From assembly GCF_036541405.1 (NCBI RefSeq), contig NZ_JAZHFS010000012.1:91559-155558 (forward strand): 64,000 nt of DNA, given 5' to 3'. The position numbers were made by a program, and so were the translations under genes. This stretch comes from Clostridium_AD frigoriphilum. GTDB taxonomy: Bacteria > Bacillota > Clostridia > Clostridiales > Clostridiaceae. This document shows positions 17,297 to 26,140 of this stretch, one piece after another (the stretch's first letter is position 1; every line of letters begins with the position of its first letter). The notes below the pieces were generated by a model that saw only the letters and a list, made by a program, of their open reading frames with translations, was not told the origin of the DNA and searched no databases.

Positions 17297-18136
17297 TTGA
17301 GTCTTATAGTTAAGGATGTTAGTAAGGAGTTTATTTCAAAGCATAAGAAAACAAGTACACTTGAAAATTTTAATTTAGAAATTACAAAGGGCGATTTTGT
17401 ATGCATATTAGGGCCATCTGGTTGTGGAAAATCAACTTTACTAAATATTTTAGCAGGACTTGAAAAGGCAACCAAAGGTGTTGTTCTACTTAATGGTAAT
17501 GAAATAACAGGTCCGGGGCCTGATAGAACAGTAATGTTTCAAGAAGCAGCATTGTTTCCATGGCTTAAGGTAATAGATAATGTAGAGTTTGGAATGAAGA
17601 TGGCTGGAATGCCAAAGGAAGATAGATATAAGAAGGCTATCCATTATTTAAAAATGGTGCATCTATCAAAATTTCAAGATTCTTATGTTTATGAGTTATC
17701 AGGTGGAATGAAGCAAAGGGTAGCTCTCGCCCGTGCACTATCTCTTGATTCTGAAATACTGTTAATGGATGAACCTTTTGCAGCCCTTGACAGTCAGACT
17801 AAAATGATGCTGCAACAAGAGTTACAGCGGATTTGGGTAAATACAAGAAAAACAATTATTTTTATTACCCATAATGCAGAAGAAGCAGTTTATCTGGCTA
17901 ATAGAGTTGTTGTGATGGCAGCTAATCCTGGGAGAATAAAGCAAGAATTTAAGATAGAACTTGCAAGGCCAAGAGAAATGGAAAGTTGTGATATAGCTTA
18001 TTATACATCTAAGATAATGAAAGCATTAAAAGAGGAGGTGGAGAAGGTTGCAAAAGCAGAATACGATGGTGATTGGAATATTGAAGAAAATACTGTTCTA
18101 TATACTCCTGATAGTGATATGGGAGGGGATTTATAA
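17297..18136 (+). CDS. ABC transporter ATP-binding protein (SsuB/TauB-like)
   Basis: The 279-residue ATPase of the importer. Walker A is GPSGCGKST (39-47), signature LSGGMKQR, Walker B ILLMDEP, and the switch histidine lies in ITHNAEEA. Start TTG 17297 has GAGGTGATA just upstream and gives the usual M-S-L-I-V-K N-terminus; GTG 17288 lies inside that site. The last 89 bp overlap the permease gene, which is more than normal translational coupling needs. Confidence 0.85.
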   Translation: MSLIVKDVSKEFISKHKKTSTLENFNLEITKGDFVCILGPSGCGKSTLLNILAGLEKATKGVVLLNGNEITGPGPDRTVMFQEAALFPWLKVIDNVEFGMKMAGMPKEDRYKKAIHYLKMVHLSKFQDSYVYELSGGMKQRVALARALSLDSEILLMDEPFAALDSQTKMMLQQELQRIWVNTRKTIIFITHNAEEAVYLANRVVVMAANPGRIKQEFKIELARPREMESCDIAYYTSKIMKALKEEVEKVAKAEYDGDWNIEENTVLYTPDSDMGGDL

Positions 18137-18842
18137 ACTAGGTGTTGATGTTTTAAAAATTTGGAAACCTTATATTTTCCCATCACCTTTTGACGTTTTT
18201 GGTACTTTGATTTCACTTATAAAAGATAACACAATAGGAATAGCTATTGTTGCAAGTTTAAAGAGAATTGTAGTTGGCTATTTTATATCAGTAATAATAG
18301 GGGTTACTCTAGGACTAACAATTGCTAAATTTAAATATTTAGATGAAAATTTAGGGCCATTAATTTTAGGACTTCAAACTTTACCTAGTATTTGTTGGTT
18401 GCCTTTTGCTATTCTTTGGTTTGGACTTAGTGAGATTTCAATTATTTTCGTAATTGCAATTGGTTCAACATTTGCGGTGGCAATATCAGTTAAATATGCA
18501 ATACAAAATGTAAATCCATTATATATAAGAGCTGCAAAAACAATGGGTGCAAGGGGTAGTAAAGTTTATACCCATGTAATTCTGCCAGCGGCGCTGCCAG
18601 ATATAGTTAGTGGACTTAAGCAGGGCTGGTCATTTGCATGGAGGGCTTTGATGGCAGGAGAAATGTTATCTTCAACAAAAGGGCTTGGCCAAGTGCTTAT
18701 GGTAGGCCGTGACTTAGCCGACATTAGCCAAGTTGTAGCTGTAATGATAGTAATAATAATTCTTGGGTTAGTGGTGGATAAACTTGTTTTTTCAAGACTT
18801 GAAAAAAATATGAGACATAAATGGGGCCTTGATAGGGCTTAG
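18048..18842 (+). CDS. ABC transporter permease (SsuC/TauC-like)
   Basis: A 264-residue membrane permease with about six membrane segments and the BPD_transp_1 coupling loop, here AAKTMGARGSKVYTHVILPA, facing the ATPase. Start TTG 18048 has GGAGGTGG 6-7 bases upstream; ATG 18066 is an alternative that removes six residues. Either way the gene starts well inside the upstream ATPase gene. With the two genes before it, it forms a complete importer. Confidence 0.85.
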   Translation: MQKQNTMVIGILKKILFYILLIVIWEGIYKLGVDVLKIWKPYIFPSPFDVFGTLISLIKDNTIGIAIVASLKRIVVGYFISVIIGVTLGLTIAKFKYLDENLGPLILGLQTLPSICWLPFAILWFGLSEISIIFVIAIGSTFAVAISVKYAIQNVNPLYIRAAKTMGARGSKVYTHVILPAALPDIVSGLKQGWSFAWRALMAGEMLSSTKGLGQVLMVGRDLADISQVVAVMIVIIILGLVVDKLVFSRLEKNMRHKWGLDRA

Positions 18843-18870
18843 TTTTTAAAATTAATGGAGGTGAATATAA

Positions 18871-19467
18871 ATGAGCATAGAAAACCTTACTTGGCACGAT
18901 ACATTTGTAACTCGGCAGTTGCGTGAAAATCTATTATCACAAAAATCTAAGTTATTATGGTTTACTGGCCTTTCGGGTTCTGGAAAGTCAACGGTAGCAA
19001 ATGCTTTAGATTTAAGATTAAATGAAATGGGCAAAGCAACTTATCTATTAGATGGAGATAATATTCGCCTAGGTATAAACTCAGATCTTGGGTTCTCAAA
19101 GCAAGATAGAAATGAAAATATACGCCGAATTAGCGAAATAGGGAAATTGTTTGTAGATTCAGGATTAATAACCATTGCTTGCTTCATATCTCCATTAAAA
19201 GCAAATCGTGAGATGGCACGTTCTACACTTGGCGATGATTTTATTGAAATATTTGTTGATTGCCCCCTCTCGGAATGTGAAAGGAGAGATCCTAAGAATT
19301 TATATAAGAAGGCAAGACTTGGCGAAATCAAAGAATTTACAGGTATATCTTCCCCATATGAAAAACCTGAAAATCCTGAAATTGTTGTAAACACAAAAGA
19401 GAAAACAGTAGATCAATGTGTAGATCAAATATTAGACTACTTAAAGTTAGTATCTAAAATTTACTAG
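18871..19467 (+). CDS. cysC: Adenylylsulfate (APS) kinase
   Basis: A 198-residue APS kinase that phosphorylates APS to PAPS. The P-loop GLSGSGKST spans residues 33-41, followed by LLDGDNIRLGIN and the ISPLKANRE and KARLGEIKEFTG substrate motifs. No PAPS reductase (CysH) is in this window, and AprAB downstream uses APS directly, so PAPS made here may serve sulfotransferases or overflow control. The gene has a good ribosome site (GGAGGTG) and sits in the middle of the operon. Confidence 0.92.
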   Translation: MSIENLTWHDTFVTRQLRENLLSQKSKLLWFTGLSGSGKSTVANALDLRLNEMGKATYLLDGDNIRLGINSDLGFSKQDRNENIRRISEIGKLFVDSGLITIACFISPLKANREMARSTLGDDFIEIFVDCPLSECERRDPKNLYKKARLGEIKEFTGISSPYEKPENPEIVVNTKEKTVDQCVDQILDYLKLVSKIY

Positions 19468-19514
19468 TGTATTTATAGTTATTTATTTTAAAATGTCTTG
19501 GCTAGGAGGATATA

Positions 19515-21194
19515 ATGAGGCTTGAAACAAAAATACTAGAAACAGATGTGCTAATAGTTGGTGGAGGCACCGCTGGATGTTATGCAGCATTAACCTTAAG
19601 TAAAAAGGAAGATATTAATATTATTGTAGCAGATAAGGCCAATATAAAAAGAAGTGGATGTTTAGCGGCAGGTGTTAATGCAATCAATGCATATATTAAT
19701 GAGGGATATACCCCAGAAGACTTTGTAGATTATGTTAAAAAAGAAGCAGAAGGAATAGTAAGAGAAGACTTAGTTTATTCTATAGCTAAGAATTTAAATA
19801 AGGTTACAAAAAATATGGAGAGTATAGGTCTTACTATTTTAAAGGACTTGGATGGTAAATATGTAACTCGTGGAAAAAGAAGTATTAAAATTAACGGTGA
19901 AAACATAAAACCCCTTCTTGCAAATGAGATTAATTTAAAGACAAATATAAATGTTTTAAACAAGGTAAATATAATTGATTATATTATTAAAGATAATATA
20001 GTCATTGGTGCTTATGGTTTTCATATAGAAGAAAATACTTTCTACGTAATATATTCGAAAGCTGTAATTTGTACTACCGGCGGAGCCTCTGGCCTTTATA
20101 AACCTAATAATCCTGGCTTTTCTAAACATAAAATGTGGTATTCACCCTTTAATACTGGGGCAGGTTATGCTATGGGAATAAGAGCTGGAGCTGAAATGAC
20201 CTCTTTTGAAATGAGATTTATTGCTCTAAGGTGCAAGGATACTATAGCGCCAACAGGTACAGTGGCTCAAGGTATTGGTGCAAGGCAAGTTAATGCTAGT
20301 GGAGATGAATATGTAAAAAAATATGGCAAACCATTGACGACTATAAGATTGTTTGCAACTGTAGAGGAAAATGGTAAAGGCTTAGGCCCTTGTTATTTAA
20401 AAACAAAAGGCATTTCGGTTGGAACACAGGAAGAACTTTACAAGGCATATCTTAATATGGCACCAGCTCAGACTTTAAAGTGGATTGAAGATGGAGTTGG
20501 ACCTAGCAAGGAGAATCTTGAGATAGAAGGTACAGAACCTTATATAGTAGGTGGACATGCGGCTAGTGGATATTGGGTTGATACTAAAAGATCTACAACT
20601 ATTTCTGGCTTATATGCAGCTGGTGATGTCGCTGGGGGAAGTCCTAAAAAATACGTTACTGGTTGTTTTGTAGAAGGTGAAATTGCAGCAGATGCTGCAA
20701 CTGAGTTTATAAAAAACAAGAAAAACAAGCTAATTGATGATAAAGAAATTTCTGCTAAAGTAAAATTATTAGAAACTTTTCTTGAAAAGAATGATAGCTT
20801 ATTTTCTATAAATGGTATTGAAGAGGCTATGCAAAAGGTAATGGATGAATATGCAGGTGGTATATCTAAAAATTATGTTTTTAATTCTTCTAAGTTACAA
20901 ATTGCTAGTAAAAAAATAGAAGAACTTTTAGTTCTTTCAAATGATTTAAGGGCTAAAGATATGAGAGAATTATTGCAAATATACGAAGTTATTGATAGGC
21001 TATATGTCTGCAAAGTTTTAATAGTTCATCTTCTAGCAAGGAAAGAAACCCGCTGGAAATGTTATGGTGAAAATGCAGACTTCAAGGAAAAAGACGAAAA
21101 CTTGCTTAAGTATGTAAATACTATATATAAGGAAGGCACGGTTCAAGTTGTCTTTAGAAACCTAGTAAAGCGAGATGAAGTTTATGAGCATTAA
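19515..21194 (+). CDS. aprA: Adenylylsulfate reductase alpha subunit (AprA-like)
   Basis: A 559-residue FAD protein of the AprA/fumarate-reductase family. The FAD site GGGTAGCYAAL is at the N-terminus, and the second flavin motif GLYAAGDVAGGSPKKYVTG lies near residue 360. It would reduce APS to sulfite and AMP. Dissimilatory AprA proteins are larger, so this is a shorter form; its place between cysC and cysD supports an assimilatory role. aprB starts inside its last codons. Confidence 0.85.
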   Translation: MRLETKILETDVLIVGGGTAGCYAALTLSKKEDINIIVADKANIKRSGCLAAGVNAINAYINEGYTPEDFVDYVKKEAEGIVREDLVYSIAKNLNKVTKNMESIGLTILKDLDGKYVTRGKRSIKINGENIKPLLANEINLKTNINVLNKVNIIDYIIKDNIVIGAYGFHIEENTFYVIYSKAVICTTGGASGLYKPNNPGFSKHKMWYSPFNTGAGYAMGIRAGAEMTSFEMRFIALRCKDTIAPTGTVAQGIGARQVNASGDEYVKKYGKPLTTIRLFATVEENGKGLGPCYLKTKGISVGTQEELYKAYLNMAPAQTLKWIEDGVGPSKENLEIEGTEPYIVGGHAASGYWVDTKRSTTISGLYAAGDVAGGSPKKYVTGCFVEGEIAADAATEFIKNKKNKLIDDKEISAKVKLLETFLEKNDSLFSINGIEEAMQKVMDEYAGGISKNYVFNSSKLQIASKKIEELLVLSNDLRAKDMRELLQIYEVIDRLYVCKVLIVHLLARKETRWKCYGENADFKEKDENLLKYVNTIYKEGTVQVVFRNLVKRDEVYEH

Positions 21195-21498
21195 AATAAA
21201 TTTACAAAAATGTGTGGGTTGTGGTAAATGCCTTAAGATGTGTCCGGGAAATCTCATTTTTAAAAATGATAAATCGAAAGCTTTTATAAAATACCCTGAG
21301 GAGTGTTGGGGGTGTACTGCCTGTCTTAAAGAATGTCCAGTCCAGGCTATAAACTACTATCTTGGAGTTGATATTGGTGGCAAAGGAACTTTTTTAAATA
21401 CTAAAAAAGAAAAAAATCTTCTTCATTGGCACATATTTAAGCCAAATAAGGACGAGATAATTATTACAACAAATGAAACAGAGGCTAATAAATATTAG
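21184..21498 (+). CDS. aprB: Adenylylsulfate reductase beta subunit (ferredoxin-type, AprB-like)
   Basis: A 104-residue two-cluster ferredoxin. Cys10/13/16/20 and Cys41/44/47/51 each form a 4Fe-4S motif. It would feed electrons to AprA. Dissimilatory AprB has an extra C-terminal tail that wraps AprA; here only about 50 residues follow the second cluster. ATG 21184 gives the usual M-S-I-K-I start and overlaps aprA by 11 bp; ATG 21175 would add three residues. Confidence 0.85.
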   Translation: MSIKINLQKCVGCGKCLKMCPGNLIFKNDKSKAFIKYPEECWGCTACLKECPVQAINYYLGVDIGGKGTFLNTKKEKNLLHWHIFKPNKDEIIITTNETEANKY

Positions 21499-21510
21499 GG
21501 AGGTTAAATT

Positions 21511-22311
21511 ATGGATCATTTAGATGAATTAGAAGCAGAAAGTATTTTCATATTAAGAGAATCTTATAAAAAACTAGGCAAACTTGGAATGTTATGGTCA
21601 ATTGGTAAGGATTCAACAGTATTATTGTGGTTATCAAAGAAGGCGTTTTTCGGACATTCTCCTTTTCCGTTTATTCATGTAGACACAAAACATAAAATCC
21701 CTGCGATGATCGAATATAGAGATAAAATTGCTAAAGAGTTTAATATTGACCTTATAGTGCATACAAATCAGGAAGCAATCGACGCAGGTATGGGACCAGA
21801 TAAAGGAAGACTAGTTTGTTGCAAAGCACTAAAAACAGATGGACTTCAACAAGTGGTTACAAAATATGAATTTGATGGATTAATTCTTGGAATTAGAAGT
21901 GATGAGGAAGGTTCCCGCTCAAAGGAACGAGTATTTAGTGAAAGAAATAAAGATTCAGAGTGGGATTACACTAATCAAGCACCAGAACTTTGGGATCAAT
22001 TTAAAACTGATTTTCCAAAAGGAAATCATATAAGGGTTCATCCAATACTTCATTGGAATGAAATAGATATATGGACTTATATACAAAGAGAAAATATACC
22101 ACTTATAGATTTATATTTTGCAAAGAACGGCGAGAGATACAGAAGCCTTGGATGTGCTGAGTGTACAGGTAAGATAAAGTCCAATGCGGTGACGATTGAT
22201 CAAATAATTGAAGAATTAAAACATACGACTACTGGAGAAAGAGCAGGTAGAGCTCAAGATCAAGAAGATTCATATGCTATGCAAAAACTTCGTAAAGATG
22301 GTTACATGTAA
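21511..22311 (+). CDS. cysD: Sulfate adenylyltransferase subunit 2
   Basis: The 266-residue PP-loop subunit of ATP sulfurylase, which joins ATP and sulfate into APS. The PP-loop SIGKDST is at 30-36, LGIRSDEEGSR and the C-terminal RAQDQED follow as in E. coli CysD. A strong ribosome site (AGGGAGG) precedes it, and cysN follows 18 bp later. Confidence 0.93.
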   Translation: MDHLDELEAESIFILRESYKKLGKLGMLWSIGKDSTVLLWLSKKAFFGHSPFPFIHVDTKHKIPAMIEYRDKIAKEFNIDLIVHTNQEAIDAGMGPDKGRLVCCKALKTDGLQQVVTKYEFDGLILGIRSDEEGSRSKERVFSERNKDSEWDYTNQAPELWDQFKTDFPKGNHIRVHPILHWNEIDIWTYIQRENIPLIDLYFAKNGERYRSLGCAECTGKIKSNAVTIDQIIEELKHTTTGERAGRAQDQEDSYAMQKLRKDGYM

Positions 22312-22329
22312 GGGAGGGGTTTATTACTA

Positions 22330-24039
22330 ATGGAAAATACAAGAGAACAATTAAGAATAGTTGCAGTAGGACATGTAGATCACGGTAAGTCTACAGTAAT
22401 TGGAAGATTATTGTATGATACAAAATCATTACCAGAAGGTGCAATTGAAAAAGTTAAAAGAATTGCTAAAGAAACAGGTAAACCTTTTGAATATGCGTAT
22501 CTATTGGATGCTTTTGAAGAAGAACAAAAACAGGGAATTACAATAGATACAACATCACTTCAATTTCATACAGATAAACGGGATTACGTAATTATAGATG
22601 CACCAGGGCATATAGAATTTCTTAAAAATATGATTACAGGTGCAGCTAGTGCTGAAGCTGCGCTACTTATAATAGACGCTAAAGAGGGAATACAAGAACA
22701 ATCTAAAAGACATGGTTATATATTATCACTACTTGGTATAAAGCAGGTGTGCGTTGTAGTTAATAAAATGGATCTTATAGATTATAGCCAGGAAAAATTT
22801 AATGTCATAAAAAATGAAATGAACGCTTTTCTAAAAAAATTAAATGTACATCCAATGAGTTATATTCCTATTTCAGCATTTTACGGTGAAAATTTAACTT
22901 CAAAATCAGAAAAATTATCTTGGTACAAAGGAGAAACTGTTCTTGAAGCATTAGATTTATTTACTCAGGAAGAAGGATTAGACGCAAAACCACTAAGATT
23001 CCCAATTCAAGATGTATATAAATTTGATAATAGAAGAATAATTGCAGGTAGAATAGAAGCAGGTACGCTTAAGGTTGGTGATGAAATTCTTATTTCTCCT
23101 TCAAATAGGACTACAAAAGTTAAAAGTATAGAAGCCTTTGTAGAAAAAGATAGGGTAAGTACAGTAAGCGCAGGAATGTCAGTTGGAATTACTTTTGAAG
23201 ATGAGTTTTTCAATAAAAGGGGAGAAATAATTTCACACATTGATAATGCTCCTGTGATTGCTGATCTTTTTACTACTAATATATTTTGGATGGGAAAAAA
23301 TAGTTTAGTAAAAGGCAGAAAATATAAGATAAAACTTGTAACTCAAGAAGTAGAATGTGAAATTGTAGCTTTTAATAAAGTCATAGATGCAAGTACTATA
23401 GGAACTTATGAAAATGCAACTGAGGCAAAAACTAATGATGTAGCTGAAGTTACTATAAGGACAAAAGAAAAAATATGTTTTGACAAATTTGCAGATAACC
23501 AAAATACAGGTAGATTTGTAATAGTAGATGGTTATGATGTAAGTGGTGGTGGAATTATTTCAGGGGTAGCAGAGTCTACGAGTGTCATAGAAACTACCTT
23601 TAGTAAAGATAAACTTAAACTTACTATTAATTGTTTTGATGAATATTATTTTGATATTAAAGCACTAGCAATAAAAAAGGAATTGATAAAGGCTACCCAA
23701 TATAAAATTGGAGATAATGTACCTTTTCTTGGATCAAGTTATGAATACACAAAAGATTTTGATGTAATTGCATTAAATGCCGGTCTTGCCAGTAAAATAA
23801 GAAATGGTAAGTTAATAGATGTTATACCAGTAGAAAATTACTCATATGAATCTATAGTTATTATAAATGAAAAAGGATTTGGTATTAAACTAACATCACA
23901 AAAGGACTTAGTATCATATAAGAATGAATATAATAAAGTTATGAATGAGAAGTTTGCAAACAAATGGTTAGAGTTTACTAAATATAGAACAATAAGATTT
24001 AGTGATAGTGTAGATGAAACATTAGAATATTCAATTTAA
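22330..24039 (+). CDS. cysN: Sulfate adenylyltransferase subunit 1 (GTPase) with long C-terminus
   Basis: The GTPase partner of CysD, whose GTP hydrolysis drives APS formation. G1 is GHVDHGKST (14-22), G3 is DAPGH and G4 is NKMD, followed by EF-Tu-like beta-barrel domains to about residue 430. At 569 residues it is roughly 100 longer than E. coli CysN; the extra C-terminal part (about 440-569) is not an APS kinase and I do not recognise it. It is the last gene of the operon and a terminator follows. Confidence 0.9.
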   Translation: MENTREQLRIVAVGHVDHGKSTVIGRLLYDTKSLPEGAIEKVKRIAKETGKPFEYAYLLDAFEEEQKQGITIDTTSLQFHTDKRDYVIIDAPGHIEFLKNMITGAASAEAALLIIDAKEGIQEQSKRHGYILSLLGIKQVCVVVNKMDLIDYSQEKFNVIKNEMNAFLKKLNVHPMSYIPISAFYGENLTSKSEKLSWYKGETVLEALDLFTQEEGLDAKPLRFPIQDVYKFDNRRIIAGRIEAGTLKVGDEILISPSNRTTKVKSIEAFVEKDRVSTVSAGMSVGITFEDEFFNKRGEIISHIDNAPVIADLFTTNIFWMGKNSLVKGRKYKIKLVTQEVECEIVAFNKVIDASTIGTYENATEAKTNDVAEVTIRTKEKICFDKFADNQNTGRFVIVDGYDVSGGGIISGVAESTSVIETTFSKDKLKLTINCFDEYYFDIKALAIKKELIKATQYKIGDNVPFLGSSYEYTKDFDVIALNAGLASKIRNGKLIDVIPVENYSYESIVIINEKGFGIKLTSQKDLVSYKNEYNKVMNEKFANKWLEFTKYRTIRFSDSVDETLEYSI

Positions 24040-24071
24040 AGTAAATATGAGATTTAACTGAATGAAAAATT

Positions 24072-24119
24072 GAAAGAGCCAATTGTGATGATTAGTAGTC
24101 ACCTTGATTGGTTCTTTTG
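24072..24119 (+). terminator. Terminator of the sulfate assimilation operon
   Basis: GAAAGAGCCAAT pairs with ATTGGTTCTTT after a 20-base interior, then TTTTG. It lies 32 bp after cysN. Confidence 0.65.
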
Positions 24120-24196
24120 TTATGGAGAAAATAATTTCATTAGAGCAATTAATGGGATTAGCTTCTATATTTTAAAGTTTTATGATCTAATTGATT

Positions 24197-24225
24197 TTGC
24201 AAAATTAAGATGCTTTTGATACAAT
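24197..24225 (+). promoter_or_regulatory. Predicted promoter of the ABC-class ATPase gene
   Basis: TTGCAA and TACAAT with a 17-bp spacer. Transcription would start near 24232 and run through a terminator-like hairpin before the gene. The rest of the 341-bp gap between cysN and 24381 contains no gene that I can see. Confidence 0.55.
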
Positions 24226-24300
24226 AAATAGAGTTATCTATTTTTAATATAAGAATTATATAATTAATTTAATTTATAAGCAATAAAGTAATAAGACATA

Positions 24301-24338
24301 AAGCTACTAAACAAACACACGCAGTTTAGTAGCTTTTT
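24301..24338 (+). terminator. Terminator-like hairpin in the leader of the ABC-class ATPase gene
   Basis: AAGCTACTAAAC and GTTTAGTAGCTT form a perfect 12-bp stem followed by six T. It lies 43 bp before the next ATG and downstream of the predicted promoter, so it could be an attenuator. Confidence 0.7.
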
Positions 24339-24380
24339 TAAATTATAAAAAATGGTTTATGTAAAATAAAGGAGAGTTAT

Positions 24381-26081
24381 ATGAAAAGTTCGCAAGTTTT
24401 GAAAATGGAAATAGATAAAATGGATGGGAAAAGCTATAGATTATATAAAAATTTAGAGGGAGAATATGATTTTGAAAGTTTTGTGCTTTGTATAGATCAT
24501 GTTCAAGGAGATCCTTTTGCATCACCATCAAGAATTAGAGTAATAGTGGATCAGAATATTTCTAAATTTCCAAAAGAAATTTTTGATAATAAAATTAAGA
24601 ATATTGCAGTAGCCGATTTTTTAACAAGAGAATTTCATTATAATATAAATAAATATTCACAGAAGGTTTTTGGGTCTGGAAAAAGTGGATTAATAGCAAT
24701 AAGTAAATGTCCACAGGAAATATTAGATAGAACTTCAATAATTATAGATGAAAATAAAATAGAAGCTAGATTTTATGTTGGATTTCCAGCAAGAGGGAGA
24801 AGTGTACTAGCAAGAGAACTTGAAAAAATTTTATATGATGTTATACCAAATATTGTTGAAAAAACTTTAATATATAAAAACATAGATAGTGAAAAATTAA
24901 CAAGTAGAGTAACCCTTGTAGAAGATCAAGAACATATAAGAAGGTCGCTCACAAGTAGAGGGCTAGTTGCATTTGTGGCTAATGGATCAATATTACCTAG
25001 AGAGAGTGGAGTCTCTACAAAAGCACTAAAAGGGGGTATAGCATTTGCATCACCAAAGGACCTAGAAGTAGAATTTAATACAAAGAGCCATGGTAAAATT
25101 CGTGGCATGGGAATTAAGGACGGTATAACACTTATAGTAGGTGGAGGATATCATGGTAAATCTACATTATTAAAGGCTTTAGAGCTTGGAGTTTATAATC
25201 ATATTGAAGGTGATGGTAGAGAACTTGTTATAACAGATGAATCAGCCTTAAAGGTGAGAGCAGAAGACAGCAGATGTATAACTAAAACGAATATATCTCT
25301 ATTTATTAGTAAACTACCTAACGGTAAAGATACAATAGAATTTTCGACAGAAAACGCAAGTGGAAGTACATCACAAGCGGCGAATATCATAGAGGGAATA
25401 GAAAGTGGAGCAAAGGTACTATTAATAGATGAGGATACCTCAGCCACCAATTTTATGATGAGAGATGACTTAATGCAAAAATTAGTTTCCAAGGAAAAGG
25501 AACCAATCACACCATTTATAGAAATAGTGAGACCTTTGCATAAGCAAAATGGTATTTCAACGATAATGGTAGTAGGAAGTTCAGTAGAGTTTTTTGATGT
25601 AGCAGACAGCGTAATTCAATTGGACAACTATGAAGCAAAGGATGTTACAAAAGAGGCTAAAAAGTTAAGTCGTGGTAATATAATGCAAAGAATTATTGAT
25701 AGAGATCTAAAAACAAATGTTATTTTTAATAGAGTAGTCAAAGCTGGAACTATAACACAAGGGGATAAAGGTATTAAGATGAAAACAATAGGGCTAAGTG
25801 TTTTAAGTATAAATCGCGAGGATATAGATTTAAGGGCTGTGGAACAAATAGTTGACAGTGAACAAGTAAATGCTATTGGAAGTATTATGAAATGGTCAGA
25901 AGTAAGTCTTATGAATAAGGGTTTGAATTTTGGTGACATGGTCGATAATATAATTTGCCAAATAGATAGAGATGGGTTAATATCCATGGATAGATTAAAA
26001 GGTGGAAGCGGTAGTTTAGCAATGCCTAGAAAGCAAGAAATAATGGCGACCTATAATAGATATAGAAAGCTCAAAATATAA
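24381..26081 (+). CDS. ABC-class ATPase of the COG3044 family
   Basis: A 566-residue soluble predicted ATPase of the ABC class. The Walker A motif GGGYHGKST starts near residue 254, and VLLIDEDTSATNFM is a Walker B region. There are no membrane segments and no permease partner, so it is not a transporter by sequence. The biological role of this conserved family is not known to me. ATG 24381 has AAGGAGAG 7 bases upstream. Threonine aldolase follows after 59 bp, perhaps on the same transcript. Confidence 0.75.
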   Translation: MKSSQVLKMEIDKMDGKSYRLYKNLEGEYDFESFVLCIDHVQGDPFASPSRIRVIVDQNISKFPKEIFDNKIKNIAVADFLTREFHYNINKYSQKVFGSGKSGLIAISKCPQEILDRTSIIIDENKIEARFYVGFPARGRSVLARELEKILYDVIPNIVEKTLIYKNIDSEKLTSRVTLVEDQEHIRRSLTSRGLVAFVANGSILPRESGVSTKALKGGIAFASPKDLEVEFNTKSHGKIRGMGIKDGITLIVGGGYHGKSTLLKALELGVYNHIEGDGRELVITDESALKVRAEDSRCITKTNISLFISKLPNGKDTIEFSTENASGSTSQAANIIEGIESGAKVLLIDEDTSATNFMMRDDLMQKLVSKEKEPITPFIEIVRPLHKQNGISTIMVVGSSVEFFDVADSVIQLDNYEAKDVTKEAKKLSRGNIMQRIIDRDLKTNVIFNRVVKAGTITQGDKGIKMKTIGLSVLSINREDIDLRAVEQIVDSEQVNAIGSIMKWSEVSLMNKGLNFGDMVDNIICQIDRDGLISMDRLKGGSGSLAMPRKQEIMATYNRYRKLKI

Positions 26082-26140
26082 AAAGTTACAACAAAAACAT
26101 AAAGTTAAAATAAACCAATGATGTAGAGAGGGGAAAATAA

